Source: Altibacter sp.
GTDB taxonomy: Bacteria; Bacteroidota; Bacteroidia; Flavobacteriales; Flavobacteriaceae
Assembly (NCBI RefSeq): GCF_019913785.1
Contig: NZ_JAIOHK010000055.1
Span: 186,001 to 250,000, forward strand
Length of the DNA stretch: 64,000 bases
Direction: 5' to 3'
Both the position numbers and the translations under genes were made by a program. Shown one piece after another: positions 9,224 through 18,002 of this stretch; within the stretch, counting starts at the first letter, position 1; each line of letters starts with the position of its first letter. Below the pieces are notes generated by a model, which saw nothing but the letters and a program-made list of their open reading frames with translations, ran no database searches and was not told where the DNA came from.

Positions 9224-11323
9224 ATGGCAAAACAAATCAACGTTGCTCTCATAGGAAACCCCAATACCGGAAAAACATCGGTGTTTAACAGGCTTACCGG
9301 TCTGAATCAAAAAGTGGGTAACTATCCGGGTATTACGGTTGAAAAAAAACAAGGAGTTTGCAAATTACCACGCGGGGTAAAAGCGCATATTCTAGATTTA
9401 CCGGGCACTTATAGTTTGAATGCCTCTTCCCTAGATGAGAATGTCGTCATCGAATTACTGCTCAATAAAAATGACAAAGACTTCCCCGATGTCGCCATAG
9501 TGGTCACCGAAATTGAAAACCTAAAGCGGAACCTCCTTCTTTTTACTCAGATTAAAGACTTGGGGATACCCACCATCCTTGCGGTGAACATGTCGGATAG
9601 AATGAAGCGTAAGGCCATATCGTTGGATGTGGAGAAATTGGAAGCCTTGCTGGAGACGAAAATCGCACTTATTAGTTCGCGAAAAAATGAAGGTTTTGAA
9701 CTTTTAAAGGAATACATTACCAACTATTCACAACTATCTACCCTTCCTTGTGTAAATGCTTCGGAAATTGCCCCCCAATATTTTGATCGGCTTCGAAAGG
9801 CATTTCCCAACCAAGATCTATACAAACTTTGGCTGGTCATTACACAGGACGTTAACTTCGGAAAGCTCAACCGAAATGAAATGAAAGGGGTTGCCACGTT
9901 TCAAACCGAATCGGTTAGTAACCTGAAACGCCTTCAGCAAAAGGAAACCATAGCGCGTTATCAATTTATCAATAATGCCTTAAAAGAAACACTGGTGATC
10001 GATACCGCCAACGCAAAAGATCTGCGCAGTAGGTTCGATCGGGTGCTAACGCACAAGGTTTGGGGCTACGTTATTTTCTTCAGTATCTTATTGCTTATTT
10101 TTCAAGCCATCTTCGACTGGAGTAGTTACCCCATGGATTTTATTGATACTTCCTTCGCTTCGTTAAGTGAATGGTTAAAGCAAACGCTTCCCCCTGGAGA
10201 TTTCAGTAATCTCATTGCGGAAGGAATTGTGCCGGGATTGGGAGGTATCGTTATTTTTATTCCGCAGATCGCCTTTCTATTTTTATTCATTTCCATTTTG
10301 GAAGAAAGCGGTTATATGAGCCGGGTGGTATTTCTAATGGATCGCGTAATGCGAAAGTTCGGTCTGAGCGGCAAAAGTGTCGTACCACTCGTTTCAGGAA
10401 CTGCCTGTGCGATTCCGGCTATAATGGCCACGCGTAATATTGAAAACTGGAAGGAACGGCTTATCACTATTTTGGTAACTCCTTTTACAACTTGTTCGGC
10501 ACGACTGCCGGTGTATTTGATCATTATTGCCTTGGTGATTCCCGAACAACGCATTCTGGGAATTTTTAGCCTACAAGGGCTCACCTTGATGTTCCTGTAC
10601 CTACTCGGTTTTGCATCAGCAATTTTTTCAGCTTATTTGTTGGACAAGATACTGCGTATACGAACCAAGACTTTTTTCGTGGTCGAAATGCCCAATTACA
10701 AGATCCCACTGTTAAAGAATGTTGTAATCACGGTGGTGGAAAAAACAAAATCCTTTGTATTGGGTGCCGGTAAGATCATTTTAGCGATATCGGTTATATT
10801 ATGGGTTTTGGCCTCCTATGGTCCGGGCGATTTTAATAATGCCGAGGTACTCGTAAATAAAGAAACAGCCTCAAAAAATCTGTCTGAAAAAGAACTGGAA
10901 ACAAAAATTGCTTCTTTTAAATTAGAGCACTCCTATATCGGTATTTTGGGAAAAGCAATTGAACCGGCTGTAAGACCTCTTGGATACGATTGGAAAATAG
11001 GAATTGCCATAGTAAGTTCTTTCGCAGCCAGAGAGGTGTTTGTTGGGACCCTCGCAACTATTTACAGTGTGGGTAGCGAAGAAGAGGAAACCATCAAAAA
11101 TAGGATGGCAGCCGAAGTCAATCCGGTACTGGGCACCCCATTATTTAATTTTGCAAGTGGTGTATCCTTATTGCTATTTTATGCATTTGCTATGCAATGT
11201 ATGAGTACGCTTGCCGTCGTAAAACGAGAAACCAATAGCTGGAAATGGCCTTTATGGCAATTATTTGCGATGACAGCAATCGCTTATGTTGTTGCCTTGG
11301 GTGCTTATCAACTTTTAAAATAA
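9224..11323 (+). CDS. feoB: Ferrous iron transport protein B (FeoB)
   Basis: Inner-membrane Fe(II) importer with a GTPase domain, 699 residues. G1 is GNPNTGKTS at 11-19, G3 is DLPGTYSL and the G4-like motif is NMSD. A linker leads to the membrane core from about residue 275, with two Gate motifs (for example VSGTACAIPAIMATR and TTCSARLPVYLI) that carry the conserved cysteines. It follows feoA by 2 bp and is followed at once by the FeoB-associated Cys-rich gene. With SCO1, haem genes and nar nearby it fits the large iron demand of respiratory metabolism. Confidence 0.98.
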   Translation: MAKQINVALIGNPNTGKTSVFNRLTGLNQKVGNYPGITVEKKQGVCKLPRGVKAHILDLPGTYSLNASSLDENVVIELLLNKNDKDFPDVAIVVTEIENLKRNLLLFTQIKDLGIPTILAVNMSDRMKRKAISLDVEKLEALLETKIALISSRKNEGFELLKEYITNYSQLSTLPCVNASEIAPQYFDRLRKAFPNQDLYKLWLVITQDVNFGKLNRNEMKGVATFQTESVSNLKRLQQKETIARYQFINNALKETLVIDTANAKDLRSRFDRVLTHKVWGYVIFFSILLLIFQAIFDWSSYPMDFIDTSFASLSEWLKQTLPPGDFSNLIAEGIVPGLGGIVIFIPQIAFLFLFISILEESGYMSRVVFLMDRVMRKFGLSGKSVVPLVSGTACAIPAIMATRNIENWKERLITILVTPFTTCSARLPVYLIIIALVIPEQRILGIFSLQGLTLMFLYLLGFASAIFSAYLLDKILRIRTKTFFVVEMPNYKIPLLKNVVITVVEKTKSFVLGAGKIILAISVILWVLASYGPGDFNNAEVLVNKETASKNLSEKELETKIASFKLEHSYIGILGKAIEPAVRPLGYDWKIGIAIVSSFAAREVFVGTLATIYSVGSEEEETIKNRMAAEVNPVLGTPLFNFASGVSLLLFYAFAMQCMSTLAVVKRETNSWKWPLWQLFAMTAIAYVVALGAYQLLK

Positions 11324-11331
11324 TATCTTTG
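11324..11331 (+). promoter_or_regulatory. Possible -7 element for the FeoB-associated small gene
   Basis: TATCTTTG starts immediately after the feoB stop and lies 4 bp before the next ATG. If used, it would give an almost leaderless transcript of the small gene in addition to read-through from feoAB. Confidence 0.35.
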
Positions 11332-11335
11332 TACT

Positions 11336-11494
11336 ATGCAAACTATTTTAGTCCTTATCACCTTCTGTATCGCAACAGGCTACTTATTAAAGAAGTTTGT
11401 GTGGAATCCCATTTTTGAAGGACGGCAAAAAACGCCCGGAACCTTAGACGGTGGAAAAACCAAATGCGGTAAAAACAATTGCGGCTGTCACTAA
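11336..11494 (+). CDS. FeoB-associated Cys-rich membrane protein
   Basis: A 52-residue protein starting 12 bp after feoB: one N-terminal membrane helix (QTILVLITFCIATGYLL), a short linker, and a C-terminal cluster KCGKNNCGCH with three Cys and one His. This architecture matches the FeoB-associated Cys-rich membrane protein family found next to feoB in many Bacteroidetes and Firmicutes. A role handing over or sensing Fe(II) at the FeoB exit is plausible but unproven. Confidence 0.85.
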   Translation: MQTILVLITFCIATGYLLKKFVWNPIFEGRQKTPGTLDGGKTKCGKNNCGCH

Positions 11495-11501
11495 AATACG
11501 A

Positions 11502-11915
11502 TTATTTCTGAGTCGATATTAGTACAGCATATGCTCTATTTCCTTTATCTTCGGAAGTAGGATAGGGCGAAACTGCAGCCACTTTTAAAAACACATCATC
11601 CGAATCGTATAAGGTACGATCTGAAGACTCCCCGGGTTTTGTTTGTCCAATAAGAATTTCCTTTTGGAATGCCGGTTTTCCTTTTATACCAACCTCAATC
11701 TGCACCCGTATTCTCCCTGCCCAAATACAGGTAACATCTTTGGGACAACGAGAATCCTCCAATACCGAAACGAATCTAACAGAAGCATCTCCTATCTGGG
11801 CCACTTCGCCGGCAGGGATTCTCACCAAAATTAGAGGAACTTCAACAGGGGTTTCGCTCTGTGCAAATCCAACCAGAGTGAACCCAACTAAAAGGAGAAA
11901 CAGTGCTTTTTTCAT
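11502..11915 (-). CDS. Secreted protein of unknown function with a DSRCP..CIWAG motif
   Basis: 137 residues with a clear signal peptide (MKKALFLLLVGFTLVGFAQ). The mature domain is beta-rich and carries EDSRCPKDVTCIWAGRIRV around residues 53-71. Its two Cys may form a disulfide in the periplasm, and the motif recurs in many small exported bacterial proteins without assigned function. It converges on the FeoB-associated gene with 7 bp between stops. No operon partner: the metal permease downstream ends at 11966 on the same strand with its own start far away. Function not recognised. Confidence 0.75.
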   Translation of the reverse strand: MKKALFLLLVGFTLVGFAQSETPVEVPLILVRIPAGEVAQIGDASVRFVSVLEDSRCPKDVTCIWAGRIRVQIEVGIKGKPAFQKEILIGQTKPGESSDRTLYDSDDVFLKVAAVSPYPTSEDKGNRAYAVLISTQK

Positions 11916-11965
11916 GTAAGATATATTTGATTTTAAAGATAACTGAAAAAATAATGCCAGAAAAA

Positions 11966-13126
11966 CTACCCCCTGAATAAAAAGAAATCGTCTTTCATAT
12001 GTTCAATACGATCGTCCTTATTGGTAATGATATATTCCAATGCGCGATTGGTAAAATCTGTTCCTTTTTCGGTAAGCGAAACAATATCGTTTGCGATGGT
12101 TATCATATTGTTCTTTAGCGCAAGCTCCAAGACGGTTTTTGCACGTACTGTTTGCCAATTAATGTGTTCTGTGAGATGATTGATGTGTCGTTCAGTCTCT
12201 TCGGAATGGTTATTCAAATGCAGTAAAAAAGTGATGAGAGAGACCTCCGTACGTTGTTGTTTTTGGCGGTACAAAACCGAAAGCAATCCTTTCTTAGGGG
12301 CAAACAGATATACCAATAAAAATACAATCCCCAGAACCGTGGTCATCGACCCCGAAATAGACGCATCCAAAATATGCGCAAGCCAATATCCCCCAATCGC
12401 TGAAAATACCCCAAATCCAATGGATAACCACAACATACGCCGCAAATCGCTCGTGAGCAAATAGGCTGTAGCCGACGGGGCAATAATCAATGCGACCACC
12501 AAAATAGCACCCACAGCGTCAAACGCACCAACAACCGTTATTGACGAAACCGACATCAATCCGTAATGCATCACCACAGGCGAAATCCCCATGGCCGAAG
12601 ACAAGCCCACATCAAAGGTACTTATCTTCAATTCTTTAAAAAAGAGCAGCAATAATACCACTGTTATAATTAAAACCCCTCCCATCAGCCAAAGCGACTT
12701 TGGCCCTACATCCATCCCAGAAATGAGCAACCTATCAAAGGGGGCAAAAGCCAATTCACCTAACAAAACAGCATCAATATCTAAATGAATATCATTGGCA
12801 TTTTTGGCAATTAAAATAACTCCAATACTAAATAAAGCCGGAAATACCAGACCAATGGCCGTATCTTCCTTAACCAGTCCCGTTTTTTGGATGGCCTCCA
12901 CCAAGACCACAGTTATCACCCCTGTCAAGGCCGCTAATAAAATAAGTAGTGGCGAATTTAAATCTTGCGTAATAAAGAAGCCTGCAACAATCCCCGGTAA
13001 AATGGAATGACTAATGGCATCGCTGATCAATGCCATTTTCCGAAGCACCAAAAACACCCCCGGTATGGCACAGGCCACGGCGACAACAGCAGCAATCAAT
13101 TGTATTTCTATCTGTGGACTAGTCAT
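11966..13126 (-). CDS. Metal ABC transporter permease (Mn/Zn/Fe type) with C-terminal extension
   Basis: Second integral membrane subunit of the metal importer. About 270 residues of ABC-3 family (ZnuB/MntB/TroC-like) helices, for example LISDAISHSILPGIVAG early on and a helix pair around GAILVVALIIAP. A cytosolic extension of about 100 residues follows (from roughly 285 to 386) that reads like a winged helix (helices, then NDIVSLTEKG). I place the start at 13126 ([10 protein letters not shown]): that ATG overlaps the stop of the upstream permease as ATGACTAG, the usual coupling, and removes a hydrophilic 13-residue extension. Fourth gene after mntR. The exact metal cannot be told. Confidence 0.9.
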   Translation of the reverse strand: MTSPQIEIQLIAAVVAVACAIPGVFLVLRKMALISDAISHSILPGIVAGFFITQDLNSPLLILLAALTGVITVVLVEAIQKTGLVKEDTAIGLVFPALFSIGVILIAKNANDIHLDIDAVLLGELAFAPFDRLLISGMDVGPKSLWLMGGVLIITVVLLLLFFKELKISTFDVGLSSAMGISPVVMHYGLMSVSSITVVGAFDAVGAILVVALIIAPSATAYLLTSDLRRMLWLSIGFGVFSAIGGYWLAHILDASISGSMTTVLGIVFLLVYLFAPKKGLLSVLYRQKQQRTEVSLITFLLHLNNHSEETERHINHLTEHINWQTVRAKTVLELALKNNMITIANDIVSLTEKGTDFTNRALEYIITNKDDRIEHMKDDFFLFRG

Positions 13127-14243
13127 CGTTTGGTTTTTGGCTAAATAAATTTTTGGCTTCTTCAAAACCTGTTTGGGTCAATGCCCATTGCTGACCAAAA
13201 AGCTGAATCCAATCTTTCTCTTCCAATCGCTGCAAGGACTTTTTGGTAAATCCTTGAAAATTATTTAAAATACGAATGGCATGTGGATGCGAAATATCTT
13301 CGTGATCCTTTGCAATACCATACATAAACTGTAATGTTTTCTTTAATTGCAGATCGCGACGGTTGTTTCTGAAACGAATTTCGCGGAATAATAGCCCTCT
13401 CCCCGGCGAAAAAATAAAGGAGAATAGTACAAATACTGCTGCCACCAAGACTATGACCGGACCTGTAGATAAACTGTCTTCAGTGGCACTAATCGCGGTT
13501 CCAAACACCCCCGAAAAAGCGCCGAAAACGGCCGCCAAAACGATCATCACTCCAAGACTGTTGGTCCATTGACGAGCGGCGGCGGCGGGGGCTAATAACA
13601 TAGCACTCATAAGTACCACTCCAACCGTCTGCAGTCCAATGACAATCGCCAACACTATAAAGAATGTGATCAATATGTCAATAAATTTGGTATTGAAGCC
13701 TAAGGTTTTGGCGTAATCTGCATCGAAAAGTAAAATCTTGAATTCCTTCCAGAATAGCAGTAGAACAAAGAGGCTAATGCCGGTTACAATGAGCATCAAT
13801 TGTACATCCTTTTCGACCAGCGTTGCTGCCTGCCCAAATAAATATTTATCCAAGCCGGCTTGATTGGCGTTGGGTTGCTTCTGAATAAAGGTTAGCAATA
13901 ACATTCCGAAGCCAAAAAAGAGAGATAGAATTAACCCTAGGGCCGTATCACTTTTCAAGTGTGTTTTTGAAGTAATGCCTCTAATCCAAAAGGTGCCTAT
14001 TAACCCACTAACCAAAGCACCTAGTAGCAACACATTCGTGTCCTTGGCGCCCGTAATTAAAAAAGCCAACGCAATTCCCGGCAGGGCTGCATGCGAGATG
14101 GCATCTCCTAACAAACTTTGCTTTCGCAGTACCGCAAAACTACCCAACATGCCACAAGTTGCCCCCAATACAGCCGTTCCGAGCGTGATGGTTCGGAGCG
14201 TATAATCATTCCACAACAGATCGAAATACTCGGATATGGTCAT
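13119..14243 (-). CDS. Metal ABC transporter permease with C-terminal winged-helix-like domain
   Basis: First integral membrane subunit of the importer, 374 residues. ABC-3 family signature helices include [18 protein letters not shown] and [20 protein letters not shown] cytosolic tail of about 85 residues after [16 protein letters not shown] ([20 protein letters not shown].. to [13 protein letters not shown]) resembles the DNA-binding half of DtxR-type regulators. Normal ABC-3 permeases end near 280, so the tail is extra. Its start overlaps the ATPase stop by 4 bp (ATGA) and its stop overlaps the next permease by 8 bp. The paired permeases presumably form a heterodimer. Confidence 0.92.
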   Translation of the reverse strand: MTISEYFDLLWNDYTLRTITLGTAVLGATCGMLGSFAVLRKQSLLGDAISHAALPGIALAFLITGAKDTNVLLLGALVSGLIGTFWIRGITSKTHLKSDTALGLILSLFFGFGMLLLTFIQKQPNANQAGLDKYLFGQAATLVEKDVQLMLIVTGISLFVLLLFWKEFKILLFDADYAKTLGFNTKFIDILITFFIVLAIVIGLQTVGVVLMSAMLLAPAAAARQWTNSLGVMIVLAAVFGAFSGVFGTAISATEDSLSTGPVIVLVAAVFVLFSFIFSPGRGLLFREIRFRNNRRDLQLKKTLQFMYGIAKDHEDISHPHAIRILNNFQGFTKKSLQRLEEKDWIQLFGQQWALTQTGFEEAKNLFSQKPNDD

Positions 14244-14977
14244 TTGTTGATGGCTACCTTATAGTTAATTCCGTAGGTCTTGGTCAAATTATCATCGTTG
14301 AAAATTTCCTTTACCGGTCCAGTGGCGATCTTCTTTACGTTCAAAAAGGTCACCCAGTCAAAATACTCCGGGACGGTCTGAAGATCGTGGTGTACAACCA
14401 CCAAGGTCTTACCCGCCTTTCGCAATTCCTTTAAAATATTGATAATTGCTATTTCTGTAGTAGCATCCACTCCCTGAAACGGTTCGTCCATAAAATAGAT
14501 GGATGCATTTTGAACCAGCGCTCTTGCCAAAAAGACGCGTTGTTGCTGACCACCACTTAACTGACTAATTTGTCTGTTCTTAAACGATAACATGCCTACC
14601 TTTTCCAAGGCTTCAAGAGCTGCCTTCTTTTCCTTTTGTCCGGGGCGTTTTATCCATCCCAAACTGCCATAGGTCCCCATCATCACCACATCGACAGCTG
14701 TAGTTGGGAAATCCCAGTCTACGCTTCCTTTTTGGGGTACATAGGCGACTAATTTTCGTTGTTTATCATAGGGTTTCCCATAGATAGATATACTTCCTGC
14801 AATGGGCTTAATGATGCCCAGTATTGCTTTAATAAGTGTCGATTTCCCGGCACCGTTTGGTCCCACAATAGCCATAAGGACTCCTTCGGGAACGGCCAAA
14901 TCGATATCCCACAAAACGGGTTTGTAGTTATATGCAACCGTGAGGTCATCCACTTGAACCGCCAATTTCCTTTCCAT
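14240..14977 (-). CDS. Metal ABC transporter ATP-binding protein
   Basis: 245-residue ATPase that drives the importer. Walker [11 protein letters not shown]-loop in [13 protein letters not shown], signature LSGGQQQR, Walker B SIYFMDEP, and the H-loop His in VVVHHDLQT. Residues such as [15 protein letters not shown] are typical of Mn/Zn transporters of the MntA/TroB/ZnuC group. It lies 1 bp after the binding-protein gene and overlaps the first permease by 4 bp. Confidence 0.96.
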   Translation of the reverse strand: MERKLAVQVDDLTVAYNYKPVLWDIDLAVPEGVLMAIVGPNGAGKSTLIKAILGIIKPIAGSISIYGKPYDKQRKLVAYVPQKGSVDWDFPTTAVDVVMMGTYGSLGWIKRPGQKEKKAALEALEKVGMLSFKNRQISQLSGGQQQRVFLARALVQNASIYFMDEPFQGVDATTEIAIINILKELRKAGKTLVVVHHDLQTVPEYFDWVTFLNVKKIATGPVKEIFNDDNLTKTYGINYKVAINK

Positions 14978-14978
14978 G

Positions 14979-15908
14979 CTACTGTAGTGCGTTTACAATT
15001 GTATTTACATTGTATCGAAACATTCCTATATAGGTGCCTTCTTCTGTTCCAGCGTTTCCTAGGGCATCACTATACAAAGAGCCTCCTATGGTGACCTCGG
15101 CCCCCTTCGACAAAACTGCCTCCTGCAACGCTTCAATGGTGCGTCGCGGCACAGAACTTTCTACAAAAATGGCTTTGACCTGCTTTTCAATGATAAAATC
15201 TGAAAGCCTTTGCACGTCCTGTACGCCTGCTTCGGTGGCAGTTGACAGTCCTTGAAGCCCTACTACTTCAAAATCGTATGCCTTTCCGAAGTAATTAAAT
15301 GCATCATGAGCAGTCACTAAGATCCTTTTTTCTTTCGGAAGTGTATTAATAGTTGCTTTCACTTCAAATTCCAATGCATCCAATTGTTCAAGGTAACTCT
15401 CTTTGTTTTTTTGAAATATTTCGGCATTTTCCGGATCTGCTTGGCTCAAAACCGAAGCTACCTTTTCTGAGAACTGTTTGAAATACTGTATATCAAACCA
15501 AACATGCGGATCGTAATTGGAAGCAAAATATTCCGAACCTATTAAAGTGCTTTCATCTAGCGATTCGGCCAATGGCACTTGTATTTTGTTCTGACGTTCC
15601 ATTTTTTCGAAAACCTCCACTAATTTTCCTTCCAAGTGCAAGCCGTTATAAAAGATCACATCGGCTCCGAAGAGTTTTGATACATCCCCTTCGCTGGCCT
15701 TATACAAATGGGGATCCACTCCGGCACCCATCAAACCATTTACTTCAATAAGGGCTCCCCCTATATTTTTAACGAGATCGGTAATCATGGTCGTGGTGGT
15801 AACCACTTTCAATTTGCCATTATCTTCTGTATTGTTTTTACAAGACATCGTTAACAAAACGACACCTATTGTTACAATAAGTTTCTTCACATTAATTGGT
15901 TTGTACAT
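14979..15908 (-). CDS. Metal ABC transporter substrate-binding lipoprotein (TroA/MntC/ZnuA family)
   Basis: Captures the metal outside the inner membrane. A lipoprotein signal ends at LLTMSC (C23). Predicted metal ligands by family position are H67 (DPHLY), H135 (DPHVW), H201 (TAHDAF) and D281 (YSDALG). A His at the third place is like TroA, which takes Zn and Mn, rather than the Glu of PsaA-type Mn-specific proteins. The His-rich loop of ZnuA is missing. The ATG at 15908 overlaps the mntR 3' end by 17 bp; a GTG six codons later would also give a good signal peptide. The exact metal is open. Confidence 0.92.
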   Translation of the reverse strand: MYKPINVKKLIVTIGVVLLTMSCKNNTEDNGKLKVVTTTTMITDLVKNIGGALIEVNGLMGAGVDPHLYKASEGDVSKLFGADVIFYNGLHLEGKLVEVFEKMERQNKIQVPLAESLDESTLIGSEYFASNYDPHVWFDIQYFKQFSEKVASVLSQADPENAEIFQKNKESYLEQLDALEFEVKATINTLPKEKRILVTAHDAFNYFGKAYDFEVVGLQGLSTATEAGVQDVQRLSDFIIEKQVKAIFVESSVPRRTIEALQEAVLSKGAEVTIGGSLYSDALGNAGTEEGTYIGMFRYNVNTIVNALQ

Positions 15909-16548
15909 ATAAATTTTCGGCTATTTTTTGAGAGACAAAGAACTGATCTCCGCCCACTTGAATAATCATCGAACCATCAAAAAACTCTTTTCCCAACACC
16001 TTAATTTTGGTACCGATACTTATTTTTCGTTTATCGAGATACTGCAAGAATTCGGCACTGGTCTCTTTTACGCCCACACAGACGCCGCGTTGGTTCTTAT
16101 CACATTCTGAAAGCAGTTTCTTTTCGGTTCGCTTCACGTTCCCATGTTTATCGGGGATGGGATCACCATGCGGATCGAAATCGGGATTGCCTAAAAATCT
16201 ATCCAACCGACTTACCAACTCGTCGGATTGAATATGTTCTAATTGTTCGGCAATTTCGTGCACCTCATCCCACTGAAAATTTAGTTTCTCAACTAAAAAG
16301 ACTTCCCACAGGCGGTGCTTTCTAATCACATTTGCCGCTATTTTCCGTCCGTTAGGTGTTAAAAGGGTTCCCTTGTATTTTTTATAGGAAAGCACTTCCT
16401 TTTCGGCCAGTTTTTGAACCATATCGGTTACTGACGACGGTTTGGTATCCATACGCTCCGCGATGGCGTTGGTGCTAACTTCCCCTTGAATTTGTTGCTC
16501 TAAGTGGTAAATAGCTTTTAAATAATTCTCTTCTGCACGTGAAAACAT
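15892..16548 (-). CDS. DtxR/MntR family metal-dependent transcriptional regulator
   Basis: First gene of the importer operon, 218 residues. N-terminal winged helix (about 1-75, with IAERMDTKPSSVTDMVQKLAEK as recognition helix region). Dimerisation domain with the metal-site helix HRLWEVFLVEKL and EVHEIAEQLEHIQSDELVSRLDRFL. A C-terminal SH3/FeoA-like domain (about 150-218). With bound Mn(II) or Fe(II), members of this family repress uptake genes. It probably autoregulates through the palindrome at 16592-16607 and may also act on feoAB. Confidence 0.93.
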   Translation of the reverse strand: MFSRAEENYLKAIYHLEQQIQGEVSTNAIAERMDTKPSSVTDMVQKLAEKEVLSYKKYKGTLLTPNGRKIAANVIRKHRLWEVFLVEKLNFQWDEVHEIAEQLEHIQSDELVSRLDRFLGNPDFDPHGDPIPDKHGNVKRTEKKLLSECDKNQRGVCVGVKETSAEFLQYLDKRKISIGTKIKVLGKEFFDGSMIIQVGGDQFFVSQKIAENLYVQTN

Positions 16549-16552
16549 AGGG

Positions 16553-16560
16553 CAAAGGTA
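16553..16560 (-). promoter_or_regulatory. -7 element of the mntR-metal importer operon
   Basis: TACCTTTG on the minus strand, only 4 bp upstream of the ATG at 16548. Transcription would start at or next to the start codon, giving an essentially leaderless mRNA. Confidence 0.55.
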
Positions 16561-16591
16561 AAGATATTTTTATATTTATATGTGTTTTATT

Positions 16592-16607
16592 TTTAGCCTT
16601 GTCTAAA
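16592..16607. promoter_or_regulatory. Candidate MntR/DtxR-type operator
   Basis: TTTAGCCTTGTCTAAA: TTTAG and CTAAA arms around six bases, with C/G also pairing at the seventh position. This is the general form of DtxR/MntR family operators. It lies 44 bp upstream of the mntR start and about 32 bp upstream of the -7 element, and a 14/16 match sits at the feoA promoter. Confidence 0.6.
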
Positions 16608-16654
16608 TATAAGGCCAAAATAGTCTTATTTTCTTATTATAAGAAATGATCTAT

Positions 16655-17389
16655 TTAAAATCCACGTTCTTTTTGAAGTTGTTCGTAGGCCTCTCGGACT
16701 TTTCTGAATTTTTCCTCAGCCCCTTTCTGATAGGCTTCATCCATGTGTTGTAGCTTGTCCGGATGGTATTTCTTGGCCATGGCTCTATAGGCCGCTTTGA
16801 CTTCCGAATCGGTGGCGGTACGTTCAATCTCTAGGATCTTATACGCACTGTCCGGGTTTTTAAAGAACATTGCCTTAATGCTTTCGAAATCTCTGTATTG
16901 AACGCCTAAATAGCCTGAAATCCTATTAATCTCTTGTACCTCAGGTTCTGTAACATGTCCATCGGCATTGGCAATACTGAATAAAAAGTGCAGAATTTGA
17001 AGTCGGGATTCATATCGCGTTCTGGAGCGTAACAAATTAGAAATATTCTGTGCCGAAACCTGTCTTTTTTTAATTACCTCATTGAAAACACGAAAGGTGG
17101 CGTTGGCTCTTTCCGTACCATAGGCCTGAACAAAATACTTACGCACATAGTCCAGTTCGCTTTGATTCACCGTGCCATCTGCCTTAATCACTAAAGAGGC
17201 CAGTGACAAAAGATTCAGCTCAAAATCGGCCGGAGAAACGGTTTCCCTTTGTTGCTGAAACACCTGCTGAAAGGAACCGCCTTTTTTACTGGTTAGATTG
17301 TCGAGTAAACTCCCTAACAAGAATCCCAAAATTGCCCCGGGAAATCTAAAAAATGTATAGCCAAGAATAGCGGCAATCCAACGAATCAT
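16655..17389 (-). CDS. TerB-like/DnaJ-domain membrane protein (DjlA-like)
   Basis: 244 residues. An N-terminal hydrophobic segment (about 3-30) is followed by a TerB-like helical region (about 50-170, with acidic motifs KADGTVNQSELD and NADGHVTEPEVQE) and a C-terminal J domain (about 180-240) with the HPD motif at 209-211 in KKYHPDK. The J domain would stimulate DnaK ATPase at the membrane; the layout is that of DjlA co-chaperones. It starts at 17389 with a TATCTTTG element about 30 bp upstream, divergent from the bacilliredoxin gene. Confidence 0.9.
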   Translation of the reverse strand: MIRWIAAILGYTFFRFPGAILGFLLGSLLDNLTSKKGGSFQQVFQQQRETVSPADFELNLLSLASLVIKADGTVNQSELDYVRKYFVQAYGTERANATFRVFNEVIKKRQVSAQNISNLLRSRTRYESRLQILHFLFSIANADGHVTEPEVQEINRISGYLGVQYRDFESIKAMFFKNPDSAYKILEIERTATDSEVKAAYRAMAKKYHPDKLQHMDEAYQKGAEEKFRKVREAYEQLQKERGF

Positions 17390-17419
17390 AATCTGTAATT
17401 TCTAACTTCTAACAGCGAC

Positions 17420-17427
17420 CAAAGATA
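17420..17427 (-). promoter_or_regulatory. -7 element of the DjlA-like gene
   Basis: TATCTTTG on the minus strand, 30 bp before the ATG at 17389. It is back to back with the promoter of the divergent gene. Confidence 0.5.
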
Positions 17428-17483
17428 ACCATTTCAACGAGAGTTTTAGATTCCTTTAACGCATAGGTAAGCTTAAAATTAGT

Positions 17484-17491
17484 TACCTTTG
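17484..17491 (+). promoter_or_regulatory. -7 element of the bacilliredoxin gene
   Basis: TACCTTTG, 35 bp before the ATG at 17527. Its position downstream of the TTG at 17500 minus a normal leader supports the later ATG as start. Confidence 0.6.
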
Positions 17492-17526
17492 CATCAAAAT
17501 TGTTACACATTTTAAAGACCCATAGT

Positions 17527-17937
17527 ATGTATCCACCGGAATTAGTTAAGCCCATGCGTGAAGACCTCACTAAAGTAGGTTTCACCGAATTACATTCAGC
17601 AACAGATGTAGAGAATGCACTTAAAAAGGAAGGAACTACCCTAGTAGTAGTTAATTCAGTTTGCGGCTGTGCCGCTGCAAATGCTCGCCCGGGTGCTAAT
17701 ATGTCACTTCAGAATGAAAAAAAACCAAACCATTTGGTAACGGTTTTTGCCGGAGTAGATACCGAAGCCGTGAATGCTGCTCGTGCACATATGGTGCCTT
17801 TTCCTCCAAGTTCTCCATCCATGGCCTTGTTCAAAAACGGTGAATTGGTTCATATGCTGGAACGTCACCACATTGAAGGTCGTCCCGCGCAAATGATCGC
17901 TGAAAATCTTAAAGGAGCTTATAACGAGTATTGTTAG
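17527..17937 (+). CDS. BrxA/BrxB family bacilliredoxin
   Basis: 136-residue thioredoxin-fold protein that removes bacillithiol-type mixed disulfides from proteins; in Bacteroidetes the thiol partner may differ. The active-site CGC is seen in NSVCGCAAANARPG and the family's N terminus MYPPELVKPMR is intact. I chose the ATG at 17527 because homologues begin exactly with MYPPELV; an upstream TTG at 17500 only adds nine residues that do not look conserved. Monocistronic: promoter just upstream and a terminator 22 bp downstream. Confidence 0.94.
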   Translation: MYPPELVKPMREDLTKVGFTELHSATDVENALKKEGTTLVVVNSVCGCAAANARPGANMSLQNEKKPNHLVTVFAGVDTEAVNAARAHMVPFPPSSPSMALFKNGELVHMLERHHIEGRPAQMIAENLKGAYNEYC

Positions 17938-17959
17938 GTTCAAAAAATCTTTTTGAAGA

Positions 17960-17989
17960 GCCGCCCACTGTTTCAGAGGCGGTTTTTTT
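17960..17989 (+). terminator. Rho-independent terminator of the bacilliredoxin gene
   Basis: CCGCC at 17961-17965 pairs with GGCGG at 17978-17982 and is followed by seven T. Confidence 0.85.
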
Positions 17990-17990
17990 A

Positions 17991-17998
17991 TACTTTTG
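17991..17998 (+). promoter_or_regulatory. -7 element of the acyltransferase gene
   Basis: TACTTTTG directly after the terminator T run and 4 bp before the ATG at 18003; it implies a leaderless or near-leaderless transcript. Confidence 0.5.
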
Positions 17999-18002
17999 AA
18001 GT

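Noticed and set aside
13119-13165. Longer start for the second metal permease (13165)
   Set aside because: It would overlap the upstream permease by 47 bp and add 13 hydrophilic residues. The ATG at 13126 in the ATGACTAG overlap is the natural start.
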